From Chloroflexota bacterium (lineage in GTDB: Bacteria > Chloroflexota > Dehalococcoidia > UBA1127 > JACQUN01): a stretch of DNA of 23,049 bases. Below, piece after piece: positions 15,261-23,043 of this stretch; within the stretch, counting starts at the first letter, position 1; every line of letters starts with the position of its first letter. The stretch spans positions 1-23,049 of the forward strand of contig JACQUN010000005.1 in the NCBI GenBank assembly GCA_016210285.1, given 5' to 3'. Position numbers and translations under genes: made by a program. The notes under the pieces were generated by a model. It saw nothing but the letters and a program-made list of their open reading frames with translations, was not told where the DNA came from and made no database searches.

Positions 15261-15444
15261 CAGGGTTTGACGAAGGGCTCAGAGGTTGTGAAGAAACTGG
15301 TTGTTGGCGCCGGTCGAAGGGGTCAACCAGCTACGAAATCATGATGTCCGCGGCACTTGTCCGCGAAAAACTCACAAGCTCTCAGGGTGACAGACCGCCT
15401 GGTTGGCTCGGCTTTCCTGGGCGAGGTCTGGGTCTCGGTGTTTG

Positions 15445-16725
15445 CTAGGGGAGCTCCGGGCGAGGCTCCTGGAGCTGGCGCTGCACCCGCACCTTCTGGA
15501 TGCGCCGCTTGGCGGTGGAGAGCACCTCGATCCTCAGGCCGTCGGCCTCAACGGTGTCGCCAGGGTTGGGGATCTTCCCCAACCGGCTGTAAACGAAGCC
15601 CCCCACGGTATCAAAGCCCTCTCCCTGAAGGCTCACGGCGAAGAGCTGGTTCAGGTCGGCCAGGCTGATGCGGGCATCCAGGATCGCCTCGTCCTGGTCA
15701 ATCACCTGCACCTGGGGCTGGCTTTCGTCGAACTCGTCCACAATCTCCCCCACAATCTCCTCCAGGAGGTCCTCCATGGTCACCAGCCCTGCCGTCCCGC
15801 CGTACTCGTCCACCACGATGGCCAGGTGGACTCGCCGCTGCTGGAACTCCCGCAGGAGGGCGTTGAGGCGCATCGTCTCCGGGATGAAGAAGGGAGGGCG
15901 GAGCAGGTCCGGCAAGCGGATGGCTTGCAGCGGGTCCGGAAGGGACCGGGAGGTCAGGAGGGGGAGGAGGTCCCTGGCATACACAATGCCCACGATGTAG
16001 TCTATAGTGTTCTCATACACGGGGAGGCGGCTGTGGCCGTGCTCCTCCATCAGGGCCACCACGCGGGAGGGGGGGTCGGTGACCTCCGCCGCCACGATGT
16101 CCACCCGGGGCACCATAATGTCCCTGGCGGTGGTGTCCTCCATCTCCAGGATGGCGCGGATCATCTCCCGCTCTCGCGGCTCAGGGGCTGCCTCCTGCAC
16201 CTCCCTCGCGATCTGGGTTTCCATCTGCTCCTCAGCCGGGGTGTGCTGCTCCACGTCCAGGGCCCCCTGGGGAAGGCCAACGGTGCGGCGCAGACCCTGC
16301 AGGGGCCGCAGCACCAGCGAAAGAGCGTAAAGGCCAGGGGCAAGGGCCAGGGCCAGGGGAGTACCGAAGCGGTGGGCCAGGACGCGGGCCACGGTCTGAA
16401 GCGCCAGGAGCACGAGGAGCGTAGCGGCCAGGAGTCCCGCCGCGCGTCCCCAGGGGATGCCACCGTCCCGGGCCAGGAGGCCCGTCACTACCAGCGTCAC
16501 CACGAGGGCAAGCAGCAGCCGGAGCGAGAGGAGGAACCTGCGAAGAGGACGGGGCCGCTGCAGCAGGTGTGTCAGGCGCGCCGCCCGCGCGTCGTCGGCC
16601 TCAGCCCGGTCGCGCAGCACGTCCCGAGAGACCGAGGCCAGGGCTCCCTCAGCCAGCACAGCCAGGGAGAAACAGCCCAGCCCCAGCGCCAGAAGGGCCA
16701 GGGCCAGGGAACTTCCGCTATCCAA
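15445..16725 (-). CDS. CorC/HlyC-type CBS-domain membrane protein (hemolysin family, CNNM-like)
   Basis: The 426-aa protein has three or four hydrophobic segments (about 6-30, 64-85, 92-115 and 124-140), then a CBS pair. The first CBS starts at [11 protein letters not shown] (201-211). The second contains [20 protein letters not shown] (305-324), the hallmark of the family. A C-terminal CorC_HlyC domain (about 340-417) includes the conserved [14 protein letters not shown] (370-383). Relatives act in Mg2+/Co2+ efflux or resistance, and CBS domains sense adenine nucleotides. The membrane domain is less conserved than usual (many Leu/Ala, few family motifs), so transport itself is uncertain. The TTG start at 16725 is 26 bp after the glmU stop, with a G-rich ribosome site, so it is the second gene of the glmU operon. 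Confidence 0.88.
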   Translation of the reverse strand: MDSGSSLALALLALGLGCFSLAVLAEGALASVSRDVLRDRAEADDARAARLTHLLQRPRPLRRFLLSLRLLLALVVTLVVTGLLARDGGIPWGRAAGLLAATLLVLLALQTVARVLAHRFGTPLALALAPGLYALSLVLRPLQGLRRTVGLPQGALDVEQHTPAEEQMETQIAREVQEAAPEPREREMIRAILEMEDTTARDIMVPRVDIVAAEVTDPPSRVVALMEEHGHSRLPVYENTIDYIVGIVYARDLLPLLTSRSLPDPLQAIRLPDLLRPPFFIPETMRLNALLREFQQRRVHLAIVVDEYGGTAGLVTMEDLLEEIVGEIVDEFDESQPQVQVIDQDEAILDARISLADLNQLFAVSLQGEGFDTVGGFVYSRLGKIPNPGDTVEADGLRIEVLSTAKRRIQKVRVQRQLQEPRPELP

Positions 16726-16751
16726 GATCCATTACCCCCAGGGAGCCGCCG

Positions 16752-18125
16752 CTAGGGTGCACGGGGCCGCTTCACCCTCTTCCTGGGGCGCGCGGGCATA
16801 CCCACTGCCAGGGTGTCTGGCGGCACATCCCGGGTCACCACAGCGCCTGCTCCCGTCGCTGCCCGGGCCCCCACCCGCACTGGCGCCACCAGCAGCGTGT
16901 CCGACCCCAGGAACGCTCCCTCCTCCACGACCGTAAGGTGTTTCTCCACACCGTCGAAGTTGCAGGTGATGGTGCCTGCGCCGACGTTCACCTCAGCGCC
17001 AAGGGTGGCGTCGCCCACATAGCAGAAGTGGCCCATCTTGCTGCCCCGCCCCAGCCGGCTCTTCTTGACCTCGGCGAAGTTGCCGATGTGCACCCCCGTC
17101 TCCACGTAGGTCTCGGGACGAAGGTGGCTGAAGGGCCCCACTTCCACCTGTGGCTCCAGGACCGCCCCTTCCAGCACCGAGGCCACCACAACGCACCCGT
17201 TGCCCAGGATGCTGTCCCGGACGATGGCGTTGGGGCCGAGGCGACAGTCCCTGCCCACCCGGGTGGACCCCAGGAGGAAGGTGTTGGGGTAGAGGATGGT
17301 GTCCTGCCCCAACTGGACGGCAGCGTCAATGAAGGTGGAGGGAGGGTGCAGGATGGTGACCCCTTCCAGCATCCACCGGCGGCACAGGCGCTCCCGCAGG
17401 ACCGCCTCCGCCTGGGCGAGGTGGACCCGGTCGTTGACGCCGAACACCTCCCAGGGGTCCAGGGGTTGGGTGGAGGCGGTCCCCGCGCCTTCGCTGGCCG
17501 CGAGCGCCACCAGGTCCGTCAGATAGAGCTCCCCGTTGCCGCGGGGCTTCAGCTCCGCCAGACGGGGCCAGGCCCAGCTCCCCCGCAGGCAATAGACCCC
17601 GCTGTTGACCTCGCGCAGGTCTCGCTGCTCTGCGGAAGCCTCGCGCTCCTCCACGATGGCCGCCGGCACCCCGGCGGCGTTGCGCACGACACGCCCCAGG
17701 CCGTCAGGGGGGCAGCGGTCAGAGGTCAGCAGGGTGATGGCCGCCCCAGCCGACTGATGACACCTCTGCATCTGAAGCAGGGTGTCGGCGGTGACCAGCG
17801 GGGCGTCGCCGGGCAGCACCAGGATGTCTGCCGCCCTGCCCTCCAGGGTGGCCCTGGCCTGCAGGAGCGCATCCCCTGTCCCCCGCGGCTGCTCCTGGAC
17901 GGCGAGGCGCACCGCGTCGCGCGTCTCCTCAGGCAGCAGCTCTCGCAGGGCGTCGGCGTTGGGCGGCACGACCAGGACGATGGGGGAAAGGCCGGCCTCC
18001 TTCGCAGCCTGCACGGCGAAGGAGACCAGGGGTGCACCGCACAAAGGGTGGAGTGCCTTGGGGGTGGCCGATTTCATGCGCGTGCCACGCCCCGCCGCCA
18101 GGACCACCGCAGCCCAACCTGCCAT
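16752..18125 (-). CDS. glmU: Bifunctional UDP-GlcNAc pyrophosphorylase / glucosamine-1-phosphate N-acetyltransferase
   Basis: GlmU makes UDP-GlcNAc for peptidoglycan and other glycans: it acetylates glucosamine-1-phosphate, then couples it to UTP. The 457-aa length matches the family. The N-terminal domain shows the nucleotide-binding loop LAAGRGTRM with PK (9-23), QEQPRGTGDA (77-86), LPGDAPL (104-110), NSGVY (174-178) and GNGELYLTD (197-205). The C-terminal left-handed beta-helix has RPETYVETGVHIGNF (336-350), the catalytic His366 in KMGHFCYVGDA, and GAGTITCNFDG (382-392). The frame stays open to 18185, but ATG at 18125 has AAAGGGG upstream and gives the family N-terminus. A promoter lies at 18225-18253 and the CBS-domain gene follows. 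It may supply the nearby glycan pathway, but is a housekeeping gene anyway. Confidence 0.97.
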   Translation of the reverse strand: MAGWAAVVLAAGRGTRMKSATPKALHPLCGAPLVSFAVQAAKEAGLSPIVLVVPPNADALRELLPEETRDAVRLAVQEQPRGTGDALLQARATLEGRAADILVLPGDAPLVTADTLLQMQRCHQSAGAAITLLTSDRCPPDGLGRVVRNAAGVPAAIVEEREASAEQRDLREVNSGVYCLRGSWAWPRLAELKPRGNGELYLTDLVALAASEGAGTASTQPLDPWEVFGVNDRVHLAQAEAVLRERLCRRWMLEGVTILHPPSTFIDAAVQLGQDTILYPNTFLLGSTRVGRDCRLGPNAIVRDSILGNGCVVVASVLEGAVLEPQVEVGPFSHLRPETYVETGVHIGNFAEVKKSRLGRGSKMGHFCYVGDATLGAEVNVGAGTITCNFDGVEKHLTVVEEGAFLGSDTLLVAPVRVGARAATGAGAVVTRDVPPDTLAVGMPARPRKRVKRPRAP

Positions 18126-18224
18126 GACACACCCCTTTGCTACGGCCAGCGCTCCTCCCCGGGGTTCCCGGAGGCCGCCTCCCACAGTCCCGAATAGCCT
18201 CTGTCCTACCTGATCCTTGGATTC

Positions 18225-18253
18225 ATATTATCCTTTCCTCTAGCGGGTGTCAA
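18225..18253 (-). promoter_or_regulatory. Promoter of the glmU operon
   Basis: On the - strand, TTGACA (18248-18253), a 17-bp spacer and TAATAT (18225-18230) lie about 100 bp before the glmU start. The expected leader is about 93 nt. No riboswitch-like structure was recognised in it. Confidence 0.85.
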
Positions 18254-18403
18254 GGAGCATTGCTGGTTACCTCAGATGCGATGGGGAATTGCTACGAAAC
18301 AAGTACGCAGATACTGGGCATCCAACGGGAGGCAGTGCGCCCAGATTCGGGAAAGGCGGAACCATGTGAGCCTGGCGCTTGACCCTCCTGCCCGGCGCAA
18401 CGA

Positions 18404-18445
18404 AACAGGGTAGCCCATGCCAACGTTGGCGTGGGCTACCCTGTT
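18404..18445 (-). terminator. Long hairpin, terminator of the ICL/PEPM-family gene
   Basis: Two 21-base arms starting AACAGGGTAGCCCA and ending TGGGCTACCCTGTT pair fully except for one T-G wobble, with no loop bases left over at the GCCAACGTTGGC centre. It follows the enzyme's stop by about 60 nt on the - strand; the T-tract after it is short (TTTCGTT). Between this and the glmU promoter (18254-18403) I see nothing else. Confidence 0.7.
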
Positions 18446-18506
18446 CTGGCGCTGGCTCTTCGGAAGCCCGGCGATGCCCAGAGCGGGAGGTCGGCCGGCA
18501 GTGCCC

Positions 18507-19496
18507 TTACGGTCCTGCCGTCAACACCTCCTTGGTCTTGGGCAGATACGTCTGTTCCAGCTTCCTGACCGGTGCGATGGGGATGAGGTCCGTGGGCAGG
18601 CGCATCTCCGGGGTCTTCTTCTCCTGGGCCAAGCGCCACTCGTGGACCGCCTGCATGCCGCGCTTCTTGAACTCCACCAGCATCTCCCAGGCCGCCTGGT
18701 TCGCCACCTGCAGCGAGAGGCCAACGGCCAGGTAGATCTTCTCACCATCCTTCGCGCGTTGCTCCAGAGACGGTCCAGGAATCCAGTTCCCCTGGGCGTC
18801 TCTATTGATGGCCCATATGTGGGTGTTGCAGAACGAGGGGAGGCGCACCGATGCCATGGCCCTCGCGCTTTCCTCCCAGGAGTGCATCCCCTCGAACATG
18901 ATGACGTCCACTCCCGCTGTCTCATAGGCCTTGGCGCGCTTGATCGCCTCGTCGTAGCCGCCCCCAATGGAGAGGCGAGCGTCGGTGCGGGCGACGATGA
19001 CAAAGTTGGGGTCCAGCTCGTTCCTTGCAGCGACGGCAGCCTTGTACTTCCCCACCGCCTCCTCGATGCTGATCAGGAGCTCGCCGTCATGCCCTCTCCC
19101 CGTGGGACGCTGAACCGAGCTGACCACCCCCTTGGGGTACTCCACGTCCTCGATGTGACAGCCGGCAATCCCAGCCCAGATGTACTCTTTGATCGTTCGG
19201 TACACGTTGACGGCGTTGCCGAATCCAACGTCGCAATCCGAGAACACGGGGATGTTGACGCATTTGACGATGCGGTTCCCGTTGTCCGCGAACTCCCGCA
19301 TGGTCATGGCCCCTGCGTCAGGCCAGCCGATGAGCCAGTTGTGGGTCATGGCGCCAGACATGTAAAAGGCCTCGTACCCCGCCCGCTCCGTCATAATGGC
19401 GTGGTACGGGGTAGAGCCTCCTGGCACGACGGTCAACCCAGGCCGATAGAAGATCTCCCGAAGCTTCTTGGTCATCTCCTTGTTCGTGAGCGCCAT
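18507..19496 (-). CDS. Isocitrate lyase/PEP mutase superfamily enzyme
   Basis: The 329-aa TIM-barrel protein has GGSTPYHAIMTERAGYEAFY (26-45) at the substrate end and the Mg2+ motif SDCDVGFGN (86-94). These are followed by AGIAGCHIEDVEYPK (108-122), VIVARTDAR (166-174) and VDVIMFEGM (196-204). These define the superfamily of isocitrate and methylisocitrate lyases, PEP mutase and oxaloacetate decarboxylase/petal death-like C-C lyases. The loop that reads KKCGH in isocitrate lyase is GRGH here (133-136) without the catalytic Cys, so true isocitrate lyase activity is unlikely. A 2-oxo or hydroxy acid lyase or decarboxylase is a better guess. The frame stays open to 19601, but ATG at 19496 has GGAGGAGG upstream and the promoter lies within the extension, which settles the start. 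It is a single-gene unit with its own terminator. Confidence 0.88.
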   Translation of the reverse strand: MALTNKEMTKKLREIFYRPGLTVVPGGSTPYHAIMTERAGYEAFYMSGAMTHNWLIGWPDAGAMTMREFADNGNRIVKCVNIPVFSDCDVGFGNAVNVYRTIKEYIWAGIAGCHIEDVEYPKGVVSSVQRPTGRGHDGELLISIEEAVGKYKAAVAARNELDPNFVIVARTDARLSIGGGYDEAIKRAKAYETAGVDVIMFEGMHSWEESARAMASVRLPSFCNTHIWAINRDAQGNWIPGPSLEQRAKDGEKIYLAVGLSLQVANQAAWEMLVEFKKRGMQAVHEWRLAQEKKTPEMRLPTDLIPIAPVRKLEQTYLPKTKEVLTAGP

Positions 19497-19568
19497 CTGT
19501 CTGCCTCCTCCCTCTGAAACTCCTGCCGAGGCCCGATACCCGAAGGGGCGAACTCCTGGGCCAGTGGC

Positions 19569-19597
19569 ATGGTAGTAGCATCCCGGCAGGCTGTCAA
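19569..19597 (-). promoter_or_regulatory. Promoter of the ICL/PEPM-family gene
   Basis: On the - strand, TTGACA (19592-19597), a 17-bp spacer and TACCAT (19569-19574) lie about 70 bp before the ATG at 19496. The promoter rules out the upstream start of the open frame (19601). Confidence 0.75.
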
Positions 19598-19673
19598 CCA
19601 CCGGGCGAGCGTTCAGATTCGCTGATGAAACGCTGGCTGGTTCATGGGAGGCGCTTGGCCGTGGGTGGTTCCC

Positions 19674-19702
19674 TTGACACGCTCAAGCTGAGAGGGTATG
19701 CT
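19674..19702 (+). promoter_or_regulatory. Promoter of the HAD-mutL-TauE operon
   Basis: TTGACA (19674-19679), a 17-bp spacer and TATGCT (19697-19702) form a near-consensus promoter, back to back with the - strand promoter at 19569-19597. Its -10 contains the first ATG of the HAD frame (19698), so a transcript starting near 19709 would lack that codon. Confidence 0.8.
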
Positions 19703-20186
19703 GAAACCCGCGCCAGAAGGCGGAAAATGGTTCGGGGGGTCAGCTATTCACATCTTCTTTGACATGGACTACACCATCCTCGCCGTTGACGGGACTCTTC
19801 GGCCGGGGGTTCAGGAGCTTTTTCAGCGCCTCAAGGAGGATGGGCACACCCTCTACATCTGGTCAGGGATGGGGGTGCGCAAGGGCGAGGTGCAGCAGCT
19901 TGGGCTGGACGGGTACGTGGACGGGGTGTTTGAGAAGCCCATTCAGGACTACCAGCAGGTGCTGGACCGAAAACTGGCGAAGGGGGAGCTTCCGGCTCTC
20001 CCGAACCTTGTGGTGGACGACTACCCCGAGATCGTCTCCGCCTTGGGCGGTATCCTGGTGAAGCCCTACTTCTTCAAGAACCCGAGCGATCGGGAGATGG
20101 AGCGGATCTACGACATCATTCGGGAGCTGAGCCAGAACGGCCACTCGCCGGATTCGGCCTTCCGGCCGCGCCGCCAGGGCTTTTGA
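19698..20186 (+). CDS. HAD-superfamily hydrolase
   Basis: This is a small HAD protein. The nucleophile motif is IFFDMDYTIL, with the two Asp of DxD; YIWSGMG supplies the motif II Ser; LVVDDYPEIV is the acidic motif IV. There is no cap domain of note. It is a likely phosphatase of unknown substrate in the cytoplasm. The frame's first ATG is at 19698 (162 aa), but it lies in the -10 box of a strong promoter. A start at the ATT of 19746 would give the usual HAD N-terminus (start-HIFFDMDYT, 146 aa) and has GGGGGG (19734-19739) 6 nt upstream. The next ATG (19764) would cut off the nucleophile Asp. The stop is 11 bp before the mutL start, so this is probably the first gene of the operon. Confidence 0.75.
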   Translation: MLKPAPEGGKWFGGSAIHIFFDMDYTILAVDGTLRPGVQELFQRLKEDGHTLYIWSGMGVRKGEVQQLGLDGYVDGVFEKPIQDYQQVLDRKLAKGELPALPNLVVDDYPEIVSALGGILVKPYFFKNPSDREMERIYDIIRELSQNGHSPDSAFRPRRQGF

Positions 20187-20197
20187 CCGGGTCCCCC

Positions 20198-21955
20198 ATG
20201 GGCATCCACGTCCTTCCCCCAGAGGTAGCATCCCGCATCGCCGCGGGCGAGGTGGTGGAGCGGCCCGCCTCGGTGGTCTAAGAGCTTGTGGAGAACGCCC
20301 TGGTCGCCGGCGCCGCCCGGGTAGGGATAGAGGTCCAGGGTGGAGGCCTTGACCTCCTGCGCGTGACGGACAACGGGAGAGGCATCCCCGCCGCTGATGT
20401 TGGCCTCCTTTTTCAGCGCCATGCCACCAGCAAGCTCCAGTCGGCGGAGCAGTTGCTTTCCATCGCCACTCTGGGCTTCAGGGGCGAGGCCCTTCATAGC
20501 ATCGCCGCAGCAGCCTGGGTCACCCTGCACACCCGCTCCCAGGAGGAGGCGACGGGCACTGCTGTGGAGGTGCGGGGGGGCGCCCTTCGCCGCCGTGAAC
20601 CCCTGGGCGCCCCCGTGGGCACCTCTGTAGCTGTCCGACACCTCTTCAGGGATTATCCCGCCCGCCTGCGATTCATGAAGTCCCCGGGCGCCGAGGCCGC
20701 CCGTATCCAGGGGGTGGTGACCACCTACGCCCTGGCCTTCCCGGAGGTTGCCTTTCGCCTCTCCGTGGAGGGGCGGGAGGTGTTCACCTCGCCTGGCTCC
20801 GGCGACCCCCGGGATGCCGCCGCAGCCGCCTATGGGGGCGAGGTGGGACAGTCCCTGCTGTCCGTGGCTCACGCTGCGCCTGCCGGTTCCCCGGCAGTCG
20901 AAGGGCTGGTCAGCCCCCCCGATCTCAGCCGGGCCAACCGTAGCTACATCTCCCTCTTCGTGAACCGCAGGCCGGTGCATCACCGGTCGCTGACCTACGC
21001 TCTGGAGGAGTCCTACCACGGGTTCCTGGCAGAGGGGCGCCATCCCATCGCGATACTCAACATAACTGTTGCCCATGAGGATGTGGATGTGAATGTGCAC
21101 CCGGCCAAGGCGGAGGTGCGATTCCAGCGGGAGCATGAGGTCTTTCGGGCTGTGCAGGAGGCGGTGCGGCGAGCGGTGATAGCCAAGGCGCCGGTCCCGA
21201 GCGTGGACCCCGGCCGCCTGGCGGTCCCACCCGTGTTCCTCGGCGCTTCCCCTGGGATGCATGCCCCGGCCCGCCCGGCCGGCGCACGTCTGATGACGTC
21301 GCCGCGGCGGCAGGGCAAGTCGGGAGATGACGCGACGGTCTCCCCCGGTGCTCCCCCAACGCCTTCTGCCACCCTGGGGCAAACACTGCCTCTCCTCCGG
21401 GTGCTGGGGCAAATGCAGAGCCTCTACATTGTCGCCGAGGGCCCAGATGGCCTCTACCTCGTTGACCAGCACGCCGCCCATGAGCGCGTCCTCTATGAGC
21501 GCCTGCGGGAGGCTTCCCTGCGTCAAGCTGCCGAGACCCAGGGCGTGCTGGCTCCTGAGGCGGTAGAGCTTACCCCCCAGCAGGCCCAGGTGCTGGGGAG
21601 CCAGGCAGAGCTCCTGAGGCGCTATGGGTGGGACATGGAGCCGTTTGGGGAGCGCACGTACCTCATTCGCGCCGTGCCGGCCGTCCTCCAGGGAAGGTCG
21701 CCGGGCCAGGCGCTGCTGGACCTGCTGGATGCGCTGCTTCAGGAGACGGGCACAGGAGAGCTTGAGGAACAACTGGTCGCCTCCCTGGCGTGCCACGCCG
21801 CCGTGCGGGCTGGTGAGACCCTCGCGGCTGAGGAGATGGCAGAGCTGCTGCGCCTGTTGGAACGGGCCAGGGAGCCGTACACCTGTCCTCACGGCCGGCC
21901 GACGGTGGTGCATCTGAGCGCCAGCCATCTGGAGCGGGAGTTCCACCGGAGATAG
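20198..21955 (+). pseudogene. mutL: DNA mismatch repair protein MutL, interrupted by an in-frame stop
   Basis: From ATG 20198 the frame reads as MutL: MGIHVLPPEVASRIAAGEV onward, then TAA at 20279-20281 replaces the conserved Lys28. The frame then continues unbroken to 21955 (585 codons in all). The ATPase motifs DNGRGI (58-63), RHATSK and GFRGEAL (93-99) are intact, but Asp36 of the ENxLDAGA motif is Val (GTC at 20303-20305). The C-terminal domain keeps the endonuclease motif DQHAAHERVLYE (423-434), ACHAAV (531-536) and CPHGRP (563-568). A restart at GTG 20288 would give 555 aa lacking the catalytic Glu29, so mismatch repair would be lost or very poor. The lesion may be real decay or a sequence error. 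The gene sits 11 bp after the HAD gene and 13 bp before the permease gene. MutS is not in the window. Confidence 0.9.
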
Positions 21956-21968
21956 GAGGCGCCCGACG

Positions 21969-22808
21969 TTGGAGGTCTTTGGCGTTTCGTCCCATGTGAA
22001 CCTCTGGCAGCTCGTCCTTCTTACTGTTGTGTCCCTTGGGGTGGGAGTCCTCGGAGGATTTGTGGGGCTGGCCCTGGGCACCATGCGCCTCCCGGCACTG
22101 CTTCTGATAGGGCTTCCTGCCCCCGTGGCCGCAGGGACGAACATCCTGGTGAGCACCATGAGCGCGGCGACCGGGCTGTACCGGCACCTGCGCGAGGGCC
22201 GGGTCAACCTGCGCGTGGTGGCGGTGGTGGGCCTGCCTTCCGTCGCAGGGGCGTTTGTCGGGGGCTTCGCCAGCGGGCGTGTGCCACAGGCCCTGCTGGT
22301 CTTTCTGGCGGGGGCCCTGGTCCTCTGGCAGGGGGTCGAGTTGCTGATGCGGGCGCGCAGAGCGCTGCGACAGAGAAGCTCTGGGGTGGCGCGGAACACA
22401 CCAGCGATGTGGGGTGCGACCCTCACATCTCGGCGGGCCGTGCTCGAGGGTGGCATCGGGCTGGGCATCGGCCTCCTGGGAGGGGCTGTGGGCCTCATCC
22501 TGGGCAGCATCCGTCTGCCCACCCTCATCCAGGTCCTCAAGATGGACCCCCGCGTGGCAGCGGGGACCAACCTGGTCATTGGCTTCCTCATGGGCTCCTT
22601 CGGGTGGATTGGCCACGCGGCGCAGGGCCAGGTGGACTATCCCCTTCTTGGTTTCATGGCCGTGGCAGGGATGGTCGGCACCGCCTACGGCGCCCGCCTG
22701 ACCGGGCGGGTGGCCATGGAGACCCTGCTGCTGGTCATGGGCCTGGTCTTGAGCAGCGTGGGCGTGCTGCTGCTGTGGGACGCCTATCTGCGGGCAGCCG
22801 GCAGGTAG
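21969..22808 (+). CDS. TauE/SafE family sulfite/anion exporter-like membrane protein
   Basis: The 279-aa protein has about eight membrane helices arranged as two related halves. Residues 26-70 (GVLGGFVGLALGTMRLPALL, then PVAAGTNILVSTMSAATG) are echoed at 167-212 (IGLLGGAVGLILGSIRLPTL, then RVAAGTNLVIGFLMGS). The duplicated G-x-x-x-G-L-x-L-G-x-x-R-L-P and AAGTN motifs define TauE/SafE (DUF81) proteins, proposed to export sulfite, sulfoacetate or other small anions. The substrate is unknown. The TTG start at 21969 has AGGAGG 8 nt upstream, and that site overlaps the mutL stop, so translation is likely coupled to mutL. Probably the last gene of the HAD-mutL operon, with no clear terminator. Confidence 0.9.
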   Translation: MEVFGVSSHVNLWQLVLLTVVSLGVGVLGGFVGLALGTMRLPALLLIGLPAPVAAGTNILVSTMSAATGLYRHLREGRVNLRVVAVVGLPSVAGAFVGGFASGRVPQALLVFLAGALVLWQGVELLMRARRALRQRSSGVARNTPAMWGATLTSRRAVLEGGIGLGIGLLGGAVGLILGSIRLPTLIQVLKMDPRVAAGTNLVIGFLMGSFGWIGHAAQGQVDYPLLGFMAVAGMVGTAYGARLTGRVAMETLLLVMGLVLSSVGVLLLWDAYLRAAGR

Positions 22809-22887
22809 TCTCCCCGCTCCATATGCTTTCCGCAACGGGTCTCAAGCCGCTGGGCACACTGAGATCTGCTCAGAAAATGGGCGCCCG

Positions 22888-22906
22888 CCCTTCGACACGC
22901 TCAGGG
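22888..22906 (+). repeat. Dispersed CCCTTCGACAAGCTCAGGG-type repeat, copy 3 (one-base variant)
   Basis: CCCTTCGACACGCTCAGGG differs by one base from the copies at 6-24 and 15242-15260. GGAGCGGGG just after it (22907-22915) is the complement of CCCCGCTCC at 22812-22820, giving a wider inverted arrangement. Confidence 0.7.
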
Positions 22907-22923
22907 GGAGCGGGGTAACCCTA

Positions 22924-22956
22924 CCGCTCGTGGTGAGCCTGTCGAACCATGAGCGG
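22924..22956. repeat. Palindromic repeat with a TGTCGA-type centre
   Basis: CCGCTCGTGGT and ACCATGAGCGG pair over 11 bases with one wobble around GAGCCTGTCGA. The centre resembles the GAGCTTGTCGA core of the other repeat family, so the two are probably related. It lies 115 bp after the permease gene and might also stop transcription, although it has no T-tract. Confidence 0.65.
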
Positions 22957-23000
22957 ACCCACTGCCATTTTCATGCGGGGGTGGCGAAGCGGAGCTTCAT

Positions 23001-23043
23001 GAGAGCTGTAAAGAAATTGGTTTTGGGCACCTGTCCCAGGGGT
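23001..23043 (+). repeat. Segment related to 15282-15323
   Basis: GAGAGCTGTAAAGAAATTGG and the following 23 bases align with 15282-15323 (GAGGTTGTGAAGAAACTGG and on) with roughly three quarters of bases shared by eye. Both lie downstream of a CCCTTCGACAnGCTCAGGG copy, suggesting a composite dispersed element. The window ends 6 bases later. Confidence 0.4.

Larger units (their letters stand above)
15133..15400. repeat. Intergenic repeat and palindrome cluster
   Basis: The space between the terminator and the CBS-protein gene holds no credible gene. It contains a TGTCATTACGAAGGAG segment, a 26-bp palindrome (15201-15226), a CCCTTCGACAAGCTCAGGG copy (15242-15260), a TGAAGAAACTGGTTG-type segment (15282-15323) related to one at 23001-23043, and further CTCAGGGT pieces. 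The pattern resembles the dispersed short repeat islands known from several Chloroflexota genomes; naming the family would need whole-genome comparison. Confidence 0.55.

Noticed and set aside
16569..18197. 542-codon open frame on the + strand opposite glmU
   Set aside because: The opposite strand encodes GlmU with all motifs; this frame shows no domain or ribosome site.
20279..20281. In-frame TAA in mutL considered as a recoded codon
   Set aside because: Other genes here end with TAG, TGA or TAA in normal places, and no recoding signal is visible; decay or sequence error is simpler.
20108..22591. 827-codon open frame on the - strand opposite mutL and the TauE gene
   Set aside because: Low-complexity Arg/Pro/Gly-rich translation with no family resemblance; it mirrors genuine genes on the + strand and is a product of high GC content.
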